This document shows, in pieces, positions 32,268-42,473 of a stretch of DNA of 64,000 nt. Both the position numbers and the translations under genes were made by a program. Position 1 is the first letter of the stretch; each line of letters starts with the position of its first letter. The stretch is from an uncultured Christensenella sp. (lineage in GTDB: Bacteria; Bacillota; Clostridia; Christensenellales; Pumilibacteraceae). Below the pieces are notes generated by a model. The model searched no databases and had not been told where the DNA came from. It worked only from the letters and a program-made list of their open reading frames with translations. The stretch is from positions 306,900-370,899 of the forward strand of contig CAJTLV010000002.1 in NCBI GenBank assembly GCA_910577435.1, written 5' to 3'.

Positions 32268-32690
32268 AAACGGGTTGCCGCAAGACAACCCGCTTTTTGT
32301 TGCCTGCGAGACTCGAACTCGTAAGAGCGCGAGCGTTGAGAAAACATACCTGTGGTATGTTTTCGGCGAGCGCGCGAGCGGCTGTGCCGCGAAGCGGGTG
32401 ATTTTGCCAAGCAAAATCACATCGGTCTCGCCACTTCGACCAAAACGGGTTGCCGCAAGACAACCCGTTTTTTGTTGCCTGCGAGACTCGAACTCGTAAG
32501 AGCGCGAGCGTTGAGAAAACATACCTGTGGTATGTTTTCGGCGAGCGCGCGAGCGGCTGTGCCGCGAAGCGGGTGATTTTGCCAAGCAAAATCACATCGG
32601 TCTCGCCACTTCGACCAAAACGGGTTGCCGCAAGACAACCCGTTTTTTGTTGCCTGCGAGACTCGAACTCGTAAGAGCGCGAGCGGCTCA
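32250..32690 (+). repeat. 175-bp tandem repeat fused to the tRNA 3' end (2 full units plus about half a third)
   Basis: Units start at 32250, 32425 and 32600 (period exactly 175). Each begins with 18 bases of the tRNA 3' end (GTCTCGCCACTTCGACCA). Then come a terminator hairpin (CGGGTTG/CAACCCG with T-run), a reverse-complement copy of the T arm (GCGAGACTCGAACTCG), an AAAACATACC/GGTATGTTTT dyad, GCGGC/GCCGC, and GTGATTTTG/CAAAATCAC. Units are near identical: C versus T at the start of the T-run distinguishes unit 1. The third copy stops matching at about 32686. No credible coding content; frames through it are T-arm echoes. Confidence 0.9.
32271..32300 (+). terminator. tRNA terminator, repeated with the 175-bp unit
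   Basis: CGGGTTG (32271-32277), loop CCGCAAGA, CAACCCG (32286-32292 region), then CTTTTT. The same hairpin recurs at about 32446 and 32621 with TTTTTT, so read-through of the first copy would meet two more. Confidence 0.8.
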
Positions 32691-32711
32691 GACAACAGAC
32701 AGGCGCAATAT

Positions 32712-32741
32712 AAAAGCACGGCTGTCGAAAAGCCGTGCCGA
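32712..32741 (-). terminator. Rho-independent terminator
   Basis: GCACGGCT (32716-32723) and AGCCGTGC (32731-32738) around GTCGAAA, with TTTTATATT after the stem on the minus strand. It ends transcription of the small gene at 32781. Confidence 0.75.
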
Positions 32742-32780
32742 ACAAACGTTATATCTACCCGATCCCGCACTCGGTTCTTT

Positions 32781-33113
32781 TCAATCGTACTCGTTGAAAT
32801 ATCGCGGCAACGGACTTATAGTACCCGTCGTGTTTTCGAGCGTCAAAAAATCGAAGTCGACGTCCTCGACAAACTCGCGCGCCAAAAACTTGGCGACATT
32901 GAAATGCACGAAATTATATTCGTGGCTTTTGAGAATAACGGGCGTGGGAATATCCATAGCGCGGGTTATCTCGCAAACGTATTCGAAAAGCCGCGACGCG
33001 TCGAACGGTCCGTCCAGCGTGAGCATAAAGTTACGCGTAATTTTATCGCCGGATATCGTCTTTGCCCATATTCGCGGGAACACTTTCGCTTTCAGTTCTC
33101 TGTTTGCCGCCAT
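32781..33113 (-). CDS. Hypothetical small protein
   Basis: 110 residues, cytoplasmic, no family recognised. ATG at 33113 is preceded by AAGGAG with a spacing of about 10. Sequence has mixed alpha/beta character (VFPRIWAKTISGDKITRNFM; LTLDGPFDASRLFEYVCEIT; KSHEYNFVHFNVAKFLAREF). It has its own terminator and lies between the tRNA repeat and the pullulanase gene. Balanced composition and a proper ribosome site support a real gene. Confidence 0.7.
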   Translation of the reverse strand: MAANRELKAKVFPRIWAKTISGDKITRNFMLTLDGPFDASRLFEYVCEITRAMDIPTPVILKSHEYNFVHFNVAKFLAREFVEDVDFDFLTLENTTGTISPLPRYFNEYD

Positions 33114-33212
33114 CGGTCATCTCCTTGCGGTTTCATACTCATCCCGCTTATTAGAAGATAACACACATCGCGCCGCTTGTCAAGCGGGCGCGGTCGACCG
33201 CAGTATTACGAA

Positions 33213-36113
33213 TTAAACGCTGAGCGTTCCGAATATCGCGGGGCAGTTAGCTTGAACTTGAACGGTAGCCGAAGTCGTCGCGGTGTTTACGACGTTGCCG
33301 TTAAAAACGTATGCTTTGAGTCCCGATCCGACATTGACATTGACCGTCGATCCCGTCGCATTGAACACACATACGAGTTTATTGCTTCCCGATGTGCGGG
33401 TAAACACAATAAGTCCGCCGCCGCTCTGCGCCTGATCGACGCTTCCGTAACAGAACGACGCGTTCTGCGATTTGTCGTAGGAGAAGAACACCGAGCTGTA
33501 CGCTTTTCGCACGGCAATGACGCGCTTATAATGCGCTACCATATCGGCAAAATCGGCTTGGCGCGACCAATTGATCATATTGACCTTTGACGGCGATTTG
33601 AAAGAGTTATGGTTGCCGTACTTTGTTCTGCCCATTTCTTCGCCCGCAAGCATAAGGCTCATTCCGCTCGACATCAAATACGCGGACGACACCGTTTCGC
33701 ACATCTTGACGAGGTGCGGCATCGGATTTTCATAATACAGCGGAGTTTCCTGCCCTTCTTTCTTTCCTATTAGCTGATCCCACAGCGGATAGTTGTCGTG
33801 TACCGACGCATACGCGACGTTGCGCGAACCCGCGCCCGTATACAATCCCGAACCGGACGTTCCCGCGCCGCCTTCCAACATTTTTATGACGCGCGCTTTG
33901 CTCTCGCCGCTGTCACCCTGTATCCAACCCGAACCCGGATCGTTATTGCCTCTCAGTCCGTCTCGGCCGTTGTCGTTAAACACCGCCACGCGCGAGTTGA
34001 GCGAAGACACATTACCGGAAAAATATATGAACTTTATAAGATTGTTATTGGCGTTCGACGTGTACTTTCCGCCGCCGGGATTTGCCGAACTCGTCGACGT
34101 TATGCGCTTGGTGTACGAATACGGCGGCTCGTTCGCTGCGGGGAATTCGCCTGTCCACGGCTCGCCGTACATAAGCAACTTTTTGCCGTTGCCGCCGTCG
34201 AGTTTATCGAGTTCTGCGCGAATAGTGTCTATCGTTATCTTGTCGTGGATACCCATAAGGTCGAAACGGAAACCGTCGATATGGTATTCCTGCGCCCAGT
34301 ACAGAATGGACTCGACAAAGTATTTGCGCGTCATCGCGCGCTCGGACGCCGTGTCGTTACCGCAACCGGAAAGATTGCTGTCGGAACCGTCCGCATTTGT
34401 GCGGTGATAATAGTTGGGCACCGTATCGTTAAGCGCCTGCCCATCCGTCGAGAATGTGTGATTGTATACAACGTCCATAATGACGCCGATGCCCGCTTTG
34501 TGCAATGCCATAACCATCTGCTTGAACTCGGTGATGCGCACATTGCCGCGCGACGGATCGGTGGAATACGAGCCTTCGGGAATGTTGTAGTTTTGCGGAT
34601 CGTAACCCCAGTTGAATAAATCCTTCGTATCGTCGGCGACTGAGGTTTCCCCCTCGTCGACGGTCGCGAAGTCGTAAACGGGGTTTAGATGCACATACGT
34701 TATGCCCAAGTCTTTCAGATAATTCACGCCCGTTTTAAGGTTAGTTCCGGGTACGGTGGTGTTCTCTTCGGTGAACGCGAGATATTTTCCCTTATATACC
34801 ATTCCCGAATCGGGCGACATCGAAAAGTCCTGTACGTGCAACTCCCAAATTATGGGGGTATCCGCATTCAGCGGGTTTGTCGCGTAAAGATGCTTGTCGT
34901 TCTCCCACCCGTCGGGATCGGTATCGTCAAGATCGAGCACCATTGCCCGTTCGCCGTTCGCGCCGCACGCAGTAGCATACGGGTCGATGGTCTCTGTCAA
35001 CGCACCGGGATTGCTCACGACGTAAGTATAATACTTGCCGCGAATATTATCGTCCGTTTCGTATATCCATACGCCGCCCCAGCTTGCGCCGGCAGGAACG
35101 AATTTCGACATTTTCTCGGTAGCGATCGCCTCGCCGCCCGTACCCGCGTCGTACAGCTTTATCGAAACTTCGGATGCGAAAGGCGCCCACAGTCTGAACA
35201 CAGTCTTTCCGTTCTCGAACGAAAGTCCGAGATTTTGGTTTTGAGTGTCCGCGCTTTCGAACGTCGATATAAAGTCCGCATCGTCTATGAACGCCGACTT
35301 CGAAACGCTGGCACCCGTATTAATGCCCTCTATTTTGAGCAGATAGTCGGCTGAGAAATCGAAAGCCGAGCCTGTCAGTTTTGTAAATACGGCAGTACCA
35401 GAAAACGTTGTTGCACCCGGCGCGGCAGTTGCTCTGTCGACTTCCTTATTGCCGTCGTACAGTATAACCACCGTTTGGTTTGTTATGGGGTTTGTCGCCT
35501 CGAACGCGACCGTTGCGCCGCTCGCGTCTTTTTTCGTAAATCGCGCTAAGGTAACTTTTTCCAATGCCATCTTCGCACCTTCGACGTCGGTGTGTCCCAC
35601 CGAATCTTTCCTTATATAGTATACATCGGCGTGGTTGTTGCTGTCAAACGCTTGGGATATATCGACGAATACATCCGAGCCTTCTTTTTCGTACTTATCC
35701 CAAAAACTGCCGGAACCGTCCTTAGGCGCGCATATCAACAGTCCGATTTTTTTTCCGCTTTTGAACTGATTGATCTCCCTTTCGGTAAAAGTTGCCTCGA
35801 TAACGCGCGCGGTGTTCGTCACCTCGTTCCCGTTGTCGGTGTAAGTCTTTTTTAACTGTTCGCCATCTTTCGGAGTCGCGCTCAACGTATACCCCGTTCC
35901 GGAACCGCCATCGACCCAGATCCAGCCGCCGAGCGACGCATACTGCTGTTCGGGGTCATACACGTGTATAGTGACGGTACCTGCGCCCTCCGCCTTGACC
36001 GACGGAATTTTGAACGCGCACAGCGCGACGACCGCCGCGACGACAAAAACCGCCGCCGCCGTTATTATCGATATTCTTCTCGCCCTTACGGCGTTCGTTC
36101 TCTCTTTATTCAT
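33213..36113 (-). CDS. pulA: Secreted type I pullulanase
   Basis: 966 residues. N-terminal signal or anchor ISIITAAAVFVVAAVVALCA with cleavage probable after VKAEG. CBM41-like module next (GTVTIHVYDPEQQYASLGGW), then an X45/CBM48 region (VFRLWAPFASEVSIKLYDAG). GH13_14 barrel with the type I signature NWGYDPQNYNIPEGSYS, nucleophile Asp near 615 (DGFRFDLMGI), acid Glu near 648 (LMYGEPWTG), third Asp near 771 (ASVHDNYPLWD). Cleaves alpha-1,6 links in pullulan and limit dextrin outside the cell. ATG at 36113 chosen over the GTG one codon earlier. Downstream of the lipoprotein gene on the same mRNA. Confidence 0.95.
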   Translation of the reverse strand: MNKERTNAVRARRISIITAAAVFVVAAVVALCAFKIPSVKAEGAGTVTIHVYDPEQQYASLGGWIWVDGGSGTGYTLSATPKDGEQLKKTYTDNGNEVTNTARVIEATFTEREINQFKSGKKIGLLICAPKDGSGSFWDKYEKEGSDVFVDISQAFDSNNHADVYYIRKDSVGHTDVEGAKMALEKVTLARFTKKDASGATVAFEATNPITNQTVVILYDGNKEVDRATAAPGATTFSGTAVFTKLTGSAFDFSADYLLKIEGINTGASVSKSAFIDDADFISTFESADTQNQNLGLSFENGKTVFRLWAPFASEVSIKLYDAGTGGEAIATEKMSKFVPAGASWGGVWIYETDDNIRGKYYTYVVSNPGALTETIDPYATACGANGERAMVLDLDDTDPDGWENDKHLYATNPLNADTPIIWELHVQDFSMSPDSGMVYKGKYLAFTEENTTVPGTNLKTGVNYLKDLGITYVHLNPVYDFATVDEGETSVADDTKDLFNWGYDPQNYNIPEGSYSTDPSRGNVRITEFKQMVMALHKAGIGVIMDVVYNHTFSTDGQALNDTVPNYYHRTNADGSDSNLSGCGNDTASERAMTRKYFVESILYWAQEYHIDGFRFDLMGIHDKITIDTIRAELDKLDGGNGKKLLMYGEPWTGEFPAANEPPYSYTKRITSTSSANPGGGKYTSNANNNLIKFIYFSGNVSSLNSRVAVFNDNGRDGLRGNNDPGSGWIQGDSGESKARVIKMLEGGAGTSGSGLYTGAGSRNVAYASVHDNYPLWDQLIGKKEGQETPLYYENPMPHLVKMCETVSSAYLMSSGMSLMLAGEEMGRTKYGNHNSFKSPSKVNMINWSRQADFADMVAHYKRVIAVRKAYSSVFFSYDKSQNASFCYGSVDQAQSGGGLIVFTRTSGSNKLVCVFNATGSTVNVNVGSGLKAYVFNGNVVNTATTSATVQVQANCPAIFGTLSV

Positions 36114-36136
36114 CACCGTTTTCCCTATTCCCTATT

Positions 36137-38077
36137 TCAGTTGCAAGTGCCGTCGTTTTTGCCGACGTACTTGCCGCGCCAATCGGCGGACGATCCGATG
36201 GTCTTTGTTATCGAACTTCCGCCGCTCGCCGTCGCGCTCCAAGTGAAAGTTCCTATGCTTCCCGTACCTAATGTGACCGTACCCGCATTGTAAGCGACAA
36301 GTCCGCCGAACTCGAAACCGCTGCTCGTATTGCCGTTGCCGTCGGTCGTATCTTTATAGTTGTCGAGCATTACGAGCATATTCAGTGTTTCGTAAGAATT
36401 GTTCGATACTACTCCGCCCGCGCGGTTGACCGACACTATACCCCCCGCTGTGCGCACGTTGTTATAGTATCCGCCGATGACCATTCCCTTTTTGCTTTCG
36501 TCGTAGTATTCCCAATGCGAAGCCGAACCTTTGATCGTGAGCGACTTGACCTTGTTCGCGGTCACCCTGCCGCCGTTGCAGTTTTCCAAAACCACGCCGG
36601 CCATTTCATAGCACGCCTGACTCGCAAGCCCGGTGTCCACCTGTGTGAACGTGCCGGAAACTTCGCAACCGGTGACAGTGCCGTAGTTGTGCGAGCATAT
36701 GCCGCTCACCTCACCGCCCGACGCCGAGTATTGGGCATTCGTAACAGTAATGCCGCTTATGGTGCCGTAATTGCGGTAAGCCACCGTAGCTATCTTCGCG
36801 CCGAGCGGGAAGTTGGGTGCTTGCAGACGATTGGTTATTTCGGGCGACTCGAACGTCATATTCTTGACGGTCGAGCCTTGTACAATATAATCGAACAGCG
36901 CCCAATATCCGCCGTCGTAAACGACGCGCATATTTTTCAATTTCTTGCCGTTGCCGTCAAGCACGCCGCAGAACGGCTTGCTCAGCGTATAAATATTAGA
37001 CGTATCTTCCGTCGCCGCGACCGCATTATAATCGATGTCGGCGTTTATTTTATAATGGTTTATGGGTGTACCCGCCGCCGTCTTTTTATGTTCGGCATAA
37101 CGCGCCTCATAGAAATCGATCGCGCGCAGTTCGAACGCGTTATTGATAAGGTAGGGTGACGTCGCCGTCCCCTCGCCCGTCAGATAGGGTATGTCCGCCT
37201 CTATGATCTCCGCGTCGGCAATCTCGCTCTGACCGGACAAAGCGTATACGCCGTAAACTATGTTGCGATCGGCAAGGTCTACGGATGTTGCGGTAGTGAT
37301 CGTCACGTTGCGATTGAGATCGATCACGCGGTAACCCGACGCACCGCCTATCGGTTGCCAGCTAAGCACGCCGTTTTCGATCGTATATCCGTCGATCTGC
37401 GGCATAGCGAGCTTGGTGTGCGCGCTGTTGACGGCGCACGATACGACGGGACTGTTCCGCAAATAATCCCCGTCGCCTACGGCCGATATTTCTATATTGT
37501 GTCCGCCTATATAGTCGGAGATGTCGAGTTTGTTGGAATGCCAATACCCGTCGGTGCCGTCCGTCTGTACGGCGCCGTCGACTTTGAGCAAATATTTATC
37601 GTTGGGCGTATTACCTTTCCATTCGAGTATACCGTTCTCGAACGATACTATCTCCGGGCTTTTCAAGTCAACCCCCTTTACCTTGTAAGTTAATTGTGCG
37701 GGTGCGGAGTCGGGTCGTCTGTCCGCTTGTGCAATGACGGTTATATGTATGTCCTCGCCTGCGACAAGCCGATAATCGCTCTCCGTGAGGAGATTGATCT
37801 TCGCCTTGCCTTCGATAACCGTATGGAAATCTCCGCAGGTAAAGTCATACCGTTGCGCACCGACGGGAGTAGTCCACGATACGATAAAACCGTCAATACC
37901 CTCTCCGGGTTCGTTGAACGTGACGGCGCCTACGATGATTCCGTCGAGAGTGATGTCGCTTCCTCCGCCGTTTCCGTTGCCGTCACCCGTTCCAGACTTG
38001 GAACAAGCGGCAAAACAGAATACGCTTAAAGCCAACACCGCCAATACAGCAAATATTCCACTTAACCGTTTTCTCAT
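36137..38077 (-). CDS. Surface lipoprotein with GLUG-like repeats, linked to pullulanase
   Basis: 646 residues from the second of two adjacent ATGs (the first, at 38080, leaves too little room after GAGGAA). Lipoprotein signal LSGIFAVLAVLALSVFCFAA with lipobox FAAC, then a Gly/Asn linker (GTGDGNGNGGGSD). The N-terminal half looks like fibronectin-type beta domains (VSWTTPVGAQRYDFTCGDFH). The C-terminal half has GLUG-like repeats and right-handed beta-helix character (YGTISGITVTNAQYSASGGE; YGTVTGCEVSGTFTQ). It lies 23 bases upstream of pulA on one transcript, so a starch- or cell-surface-binding role beside the pullulanase is likely. Ligand not shown. Confidence 0.8.
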   Translation of the reverse strand: MRKRLSGIFAVLAVLALSVFCFAACSKSGTGDGNGNGGGSDITLDGIIVGAVTFNEPGEGIDGFIVSWTTPVGAQRYDFTCGDFHTVIEGKAKINLLTESDYRLVAGEDIHITVIAQADRRPDSAPAQLTYKVKGVDLKSPEIVSFENGILEWKGNTPNDKYLLKVDGAVQTDGTDGYWHSNKLDISDYIGGHNIEISAVGDGDYLRNSPVVSCAVNSAHTKLAMPQIDGYTIENGVLSWQPIGGASGYRVIDLNRNVTITTATSVDLADRNIVYGVYALSGQSEIADAEIIEADIPYLTGEGTATSPYLINNAFELRAIDFYEARYAEHKKTAAGTPINHYKINADIDYNAVAATEDTSNIYTLSKPFCGVLDGNGKKLKNMRVVYDGGYWALFDYIVQGSTVKNMTFESPEITNRLQAPNFPLGAKIATVAYRNYGTISGITVTNAQYSASGGEVSGICSHNYGTVTGCEVSGTFTQVDTGLASQACYEMAGVVLENCNGGRVTANKVKSLTIKGSASHWEYYDESKKGMVIGGYYNNVRTAGGIVSVNRAGGVVSNNSYETLNMLVMLDNYKDTTDGNGNTSSGFEFGGLVAYNAGTVTLGTGSIGTFTWSATASGGSSITKTIGSSADWRGKYVGKNDGTCN

Positions 38078-38134
38078 CATTTCCTCTATCCCGACGGTTC
38101 AGCCGTTACGAAATTTCGCACAACAAAACCGCTA

Positions 38135-38172
38135 TAGAATAATATTCTAGCATATCGCAAGCGATGTGTCAA
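38135..38172 (-). promoter_or_regulatory. Promoter of the lipoprotein-pullulanase operon with -10 palindrome
   Basis: Minus strand TTGACA (38167-38172), 17-base spacer, TAGAAT (38144-38149). The 15-base palindrome TAGAATAATATTCTA (38135-38149) includes the -10 box, suggesting control by a repressor, perhaps a sugar-responsive one. No candidate regulator gene is adjacent. Confidence 0.7.
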
Positions 38173-38273
38173 TACTTTTCCGAATTTTTGCGGACATTAC
38201 GCCTAAACGCAGGCTTTATCCGTCACCGCAAAACGGCGACAGACCGAATAGCCCTGCCGCCGCCGTAACCGTT

Positions 38274-39803
38274 CTATTCCCACTCGATGGTTGCGGGGGG
38301 TTTGCTGGTTATGTCGTACACAACGCGGTTGACGTGTTTCACCTCGTTGACTATCCTGTCCGAAATGCTTTGCAATACGTCGAACGGGATCTTCGCCCAG
38401 TCGGCGGTCATTCCGTCGACGCTCGTGACGGCGCGCAAGCCGACCGTGTAATCGTAAGTGCGCTCGTCGCCCATTACGCCCACCGTCCGAACATCCGTAA
38501 GCACCGCGAAATACTGCCATATCTCGCGGTCGAGTCCCGCCTTAGCTATCTCGTCGCGGAACACATAGTCCGCTTCGCGCAGAATGCCGAGTTTGTTCTC
38601 GTCAATGTCGCCGATGACGCGTATAGCAAGTCCCGGACCGGGAAAAGGCTGCCGCATTACGATATTTTCGGGCAATCCGAGTTCGAAACCGAGCCGGCGC
38701 ACCTCGTCCTTGAAAAGCAATCTCAACGGCTCGACAAGTTCTTTGAAATCTACCACGTCAGGCAGTCCGCCGACGTTGTGGTGACTCTTTATCTTTGCCG
38801 AATGGTTAAGTCCGCTCTCTATAACGTCGGGATAGATAGTTCCTTGAACGAGATAATCGACCGTACCTATCTTTTTCGCCTCTTCCTCGAATACGCGAAT
38901 AAACTCTTCGCCGATGATCTTGCGCTTTCTTTCGGGTTCGGTCACGCCTTTGAGCTTGTCCAAAAACCGCTTGCTCGCGTCGACGGCGACCAGGTTCATA
39001 CCTTGCTCGTCGCGGAACACGCGCACGACCTCTTCCGCTTCGCCTTTGCGGAGCAAGCCGTGATCGACGAATATGCAGGTCAGGTTTTTGCAAGCGCGGT
39101 GTACGAGCGTCGCCGCGACCGCCGAATCAACGCCGCCCGAAAGCGCGCACAATATTTTTTTATCTCCTACTTTCTCTTTCAGTTGCGCGACGGTGCGTTC
39201 GACGTATCCTTTCATCGTCCACTCGCCCGACGCGCCGCAAACGCCGTAAAGGAAGTTTTTGAGCAATTTGAACCCCTCTTCGGTGTGCATAACTTCGGGG
39301 TGGAACTGCACTCCGTACAGTTTTTTATCGGCATTCTCCATAGCCGCGACGGGACAGGTCTCCGTCGTCGCCGTTACGTCGAATCCGTTCGGCAGTTTTT
39401 CTACGTATACGGTATGGCTCATCCAGCACGTGGACTTAGCCTTTACACCCTTGAAGATCGCCGATTTTTTGTCTTTGACTTCGAGCGTGCGCTTACCGTA
39501 CTCGCGCGGGCCGTTGCCGACCGCGCCGCCGAGCGTTCCCGCTATAAGCTGACAGCCGTAGCAAATGCCGAGAACGGGTATGCCCGTATCGAATACGGTT
39601 TTATTGATTCTCGGCGCGCTTTCATCATTGAACGACGCAGGCCCGCCGGTAAAGATCAATCCGATCGGGTTCGTCTCTTTGATTTTTTCTTCTATCTTTT
39701 CGAAAGAAATAAGCTCGCAATAGACGTTTGCTTCGCGCACCCGCCGTGCAATGAGTTGATTGTACTGTCCGCCGAAATCGACGACCAAAACCGTTTGAGC
39801 CAT
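38274..39803 (-). CDS. guaA: GMP synthase (glutamine-hydrolysing)
   Basis: 509 residues. ATG at 39803 (ribosome site AAAGGAG); the frame upstream runs into typA and is not used. Class I amidotransferase with Cys in [11 protein letters not shown] and [15 protein letters not shown]-PPase P-loop [15 protein letters not shown]-terminal dimer domain ending [20 protein letters not shown], then ATIEWE. Converts XMP to GMP. Lies 31 bases downstream of typA. No purine riboswitch is visible in that gap. Confidence 0.97.
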   Translation of the reverse strand: MAQTVLVVDFGGQYNQLIARRVREANVYCELISFEKIEEKIKETNPIGLIFTGGPASFNDESAPRINKTVFDTGIPVLGICYGCQLIAGTLGGAVGNGPREYGKRTLEVKDKKSAIFKGVKAKSTCWMSHTVYVEKLPNGFDVTATTETCPVAAMENADKKLYGVQFHPEVMHTEEGFKLLKNFLYGVCGASGEWTMKGYVERTVAQLKEKVGDKKILCALSGGVDSAVAATLVHRACKNLTCIFVDHGLLRKGEAEEVVRVFRDEQGMNLVAVDASKRFLDKLKGVTEPERKRKIIGEEFIRVFEEEAKKIGTVDYLVQGTIYPDVIESGLNHSAKIKSHHNVGGLPDVVDFKELVEPLRLLFKDEVRRLGFELGLPENIVMRQPFPGPGLAIRVIGDIDENKLGILREADYVFRDEIAKAGLDREIWQYFAVLTDVRTVGVMGDERTYDYTVGLRAVTSVDGMTADWAKIPFDVLQSISDRIVNEVKHVNRVVYDITSKPPATIEWE

Positions 39804-39834
39804 ATTGATCTCCTTTGTTTTATTCCCGACTCTG

Positions 39835-41691
39835 TCAGTCCGCCGATGCTTCGCCGGCGTGCTTGCCCAGTCCCAGCATTTTCGCACGCGCGCGCATACG
39901 GTCGGTAGCGTCCAGAATCCGCTTTCTTATGCGCAAACTCTTGGGCGTAACTTCGAGTATTTCGTCGTCCGCCAAAAATTCGATGCAATCTTCGAGCGTC
40001 ATTCTGAGCGGTGTTATCAGTCTGAGCGCGTCGTCGCTTCCGCTGCTGCGCGTATTGGTAAGGTGTTTCTTTTTGCACACGTTGACGACTATATCGTCGC
40101 CGCGCGGATTAAGTCCCACAACCATACCGCCGTACACCGGCACGCCCGCGCCGATAAACAGCGTTCCGCGCTCCTGCGCGTTGAAAAGCCCGTAAACTAT
40201 CGAGTCGCCCTGCTCGTGCGCTATGAGCGAACCGAACTCGCGGCGGTTTATCTCGCCCTTGTACGGCTCATAGTCGAAAAACACGCTCGACATTATGCCC
40301 TCGCCTTTCGTGTCGGTGAGAAGCTCGCTTTGATACCCGAACAATCCGCGCGCGGGTACTTTGAAGTTCATTTTTATGCGACTGCCGTGCGGAGTCATAT
40401 CGATAAGCTCGCCCTTGCGGTTGCCCATCTTGCTCATCACCGTGCCGACGCAGGTTTCGGGCACGTCGATAAACACGCTGTCCATAGGCTCGCTCTTTAC
40501 CCCGTCGATATTCTTTATAAGGACTTTGGGCATACTGACCGCGAACTCGTATCCGTCGCGCCGCATTGTTTCTATCAATATCGACAGGTGCATCTCGCCC
40601 CTGCCGCACACTACGAAGCTGTCCGCAGTCGCGCCGTCGCTCACGCGCAAGCTGAGATCCTTTACGGCTTCCTTGTACAGTCTGTCGCGCAGGTGGCGGC
40701 TCGTCACGTATTTTCCCTCGCGCCCCGCCAGCGGAGAATCGTTTACCATAAACGTCATTTCGACGCTCGGCTCGGCGATTTTCACGAACTCGATGGGCGC
40801 AGGGTCGGATTCCGTACATACGGTGTCGCCTATCATCACGCCCTCTATACCCGATACGCACACGATGTCGCCCACTGACGCGCTCTGCGCCGGAACGCGT
40901 TTTATTCCGTCATAGGTAAAAAGACTTACGACCTTGCTCCTGACGTTCTTGCTTTTGTCGTGGTAATTGGTAAGAACGACGGGATCGCCGACGGCGAGAT
41001 TGCCCGACGTGATCTTTCCGACGGCGAGCTTGCCGACATAATCGTTATGCTCCGCCGACGATACCAGCATTTTGAACGGCGCGTCGCCGTCGCCGTCGGG
41101 CGGCGCGATGTGTTCGATTATAGTCTGGAACAGCGGCTGCATATTGCGTCCGCGCTCTGTAATCAGCTTCGACGCAACGCCGTCGCGCGCCGATGCGAAC
41201 ACGAACGGACTGTTAAGCTGTTCTTCGCTCGCGTCGAGATCGAGAAACAGTTCGAGAATTTCGTCGACGACCTCTTTGAGCCGCGCGTCCGGTCGGTCGA
41301 TCTTATTGACGACGACTATTATTTTCAGTCCGAGCGCAAGCGCGCGTTCCAAAACGAACCGAGTCTGCGGCATAGGGCCTTCGTAAGCGTCGACGACCAG
41401 CAGCGCCCCGTCGACCATTTTAAGCACGCGCTCCACCTCGCCGCCGAAATCGGCGTGTCCCGGTGTGTCGACAATGTTTATCTTGAACCCGTCGTACATA
41501 CACGACGCGTTTTTCGACAGAATGGTAATGCCGCGCTCGCGTTCGAGCGCGTTGCTGTCCATTACCCTGTCGACGACCGACTGGTTGTCGCGGAAAACAT
41601 TGCCCTGTTTGAGCAACTCGTTGACGAGCGACGTCTTTCCGTGATCGACGTGCGCTATTATTGCTACGTTCCTTATTTTATTACGATCCAT
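39835..41691 (-). CDS. typA: Ribosome-associated GTPase TypA/BipA
   Basis: 618 residues, usual length. G1 [19 protein letters not shown]2 around [14 protein letters not shown]3 [18 protein letters not shown]4 [11 protein letters not shown]-like domains II, III and V, and the BipA-specific C-terminal domain ending [20 protein letters not shown]. Helps 50S subunit assembly and translation under stress. First gene of the typA-guaA pair. Upstream of it, 41692-41795 carries no gene. Confidence 0.96.
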   Translation of the reverse strand: MDRNKIRNVAIIAHVDHGKTSLVNELLKQGNVFRDNQSVVDRVMDSNALERERGITILSKNASCMYDGFKINIVDTPGHADFGGEVERVLKMVDGALLVVDAYEGPMPQTRFVLERALALGLKIIVVVNKIDRPDARLKEVVDEILELFLDLDASEEQLNSPFVFASARDGVASKLITERGRNMQPLFQTIIEHIAPPDGDGDAPFKMLVSSAEHNDYVGKLAVGKITSGNLAVGDPVVLTNYHDKSKNVRSKVVSLFTYDGIKRVPAQSASVGDIVCVSGIEGVMIGDTVCTESDPAPIEFVKIAEPSVEMTFMVNDSPLAGREGKYVTSRHLRDRLYKEAVKDLSLRVSDGATADSFVVCGRGEMHLSILIETMRRDGYEFAVSMPKVLIKNIDGVKSEPMDSVFIDVPETCVGTVMSKMGNRKGELIDMTPHGSRIKMNFKVPARGLFGYQSELLTDTKGEGIMSSVFFDYEPYKGEINRREFGSLIAHEQGDSIVYGLFNAQERGTLFIGAGVPVYGGMVVGLNPRGDDIVVNVCKKKHLTNTRSSGSDDALRLITPLRMTLEDCIEFLADDEILEVTPKSLRIRKRILDATDRMRARAKMLGLGKHAGEASAD

Positions 41692-41795
41692 ATTTTTGCC
41701 TTTGTCAAGGATTTACGCCGATTGGCCGACTTCGCCGACCGCTTGTAAATTCACATAAGAATCATAATACTTTTCACGCCAAAAGTCAACCGTAA

Positions 41796-42429
41796 TCAAC
41801 CGCTTATACAGAGTTGGAAATTCGCATATGAAGTCAACGTAATTTCTATGGTATAATTGCTCGCCGGATACGCCGTAAACTTTATATACGGATTATCTTT
41901 AGGAACGATTGATCCGAACTTCAATAAGAACGGCTTTTCGTTTTGTATTTGAGACTCCTTAGTTTCATACGGCACAATATTCTTTTCGTTATTCTCATCA
42001 TCGATTACAATGTCGCTTTGGGACAGGATTATGCGATATTAAAAATACATCGGAGGAAAAATGCTCTGTCCCATATGTTCTGATATAATATGAATATGCC
42101 TTGCCGCTGTGATAATACTCGCATTCGTTTATGAATAATTCTATCGGTATTATCCTGTACAGCCAGTCGCTGTTAAACACGAAATCATCGGTCGGCATCC
42201 TCTCTATGTAATCGATAACGGTCGGCTCGGCGTCATTTCCTGTCAGATCCGCGCCTTCGAGTATGTCGGTATCCGATAATTCGGCGCACTTCGATTCTAT
42301 CGACGCGGGGTCGAAAACCTCTTCCGCTTTTGCTTTCTGCATAGGAGCGGCGAAAACCGCCGCACAGCAAATAAACGCGACCAAAACGGACAATATCAAA
42401 AGGCTTGTCCTTTTCTTGGAATTCGACAT
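41796..42429 (-). pseudogene. Secreted hypothetical protein, disrupted by a +1 frameshift
   Basis: The first frame (42429 down to 41998) has a signal peptide (SLLILSVLVAFICCAAVFAA, then APMQKAKAEE) and reads to FSSDVFL before drifting into an unrelated end. A second frame, one base over, continues sensibly as RIILSQSDIVIDDENNEKN, PFLLKFGSIVPKDNPYIKFT and IEITLTSYANFQLCISG, stopping at 41796. The switch falls near 42036-42042, next to an AT-rich run. Removing one base would give about 210 residues. Either a young pseudogene or an assembly error. No family recognised. Confidence 0.65.
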
Positions 42430-42473
42430 TTCTCACCACTTCCTTTGTTTTAATTGTTATTTCACTATCGTTT

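Noticed and set aside
32250..32690. CRISPR array
   Set aside because: Repeats are head-to-tail without spacers, with a 175-base unit and no cas genes nearby.
32185..33216. Overlapping frames through the tRNA repeat coding phrases such as LLPARLELVRARA
   Set aside because: They translate the tRNA T arm and the 175-bp unit; the same phrases are common spurious calls near tRNA genes. No ribosome site or independent evidence.
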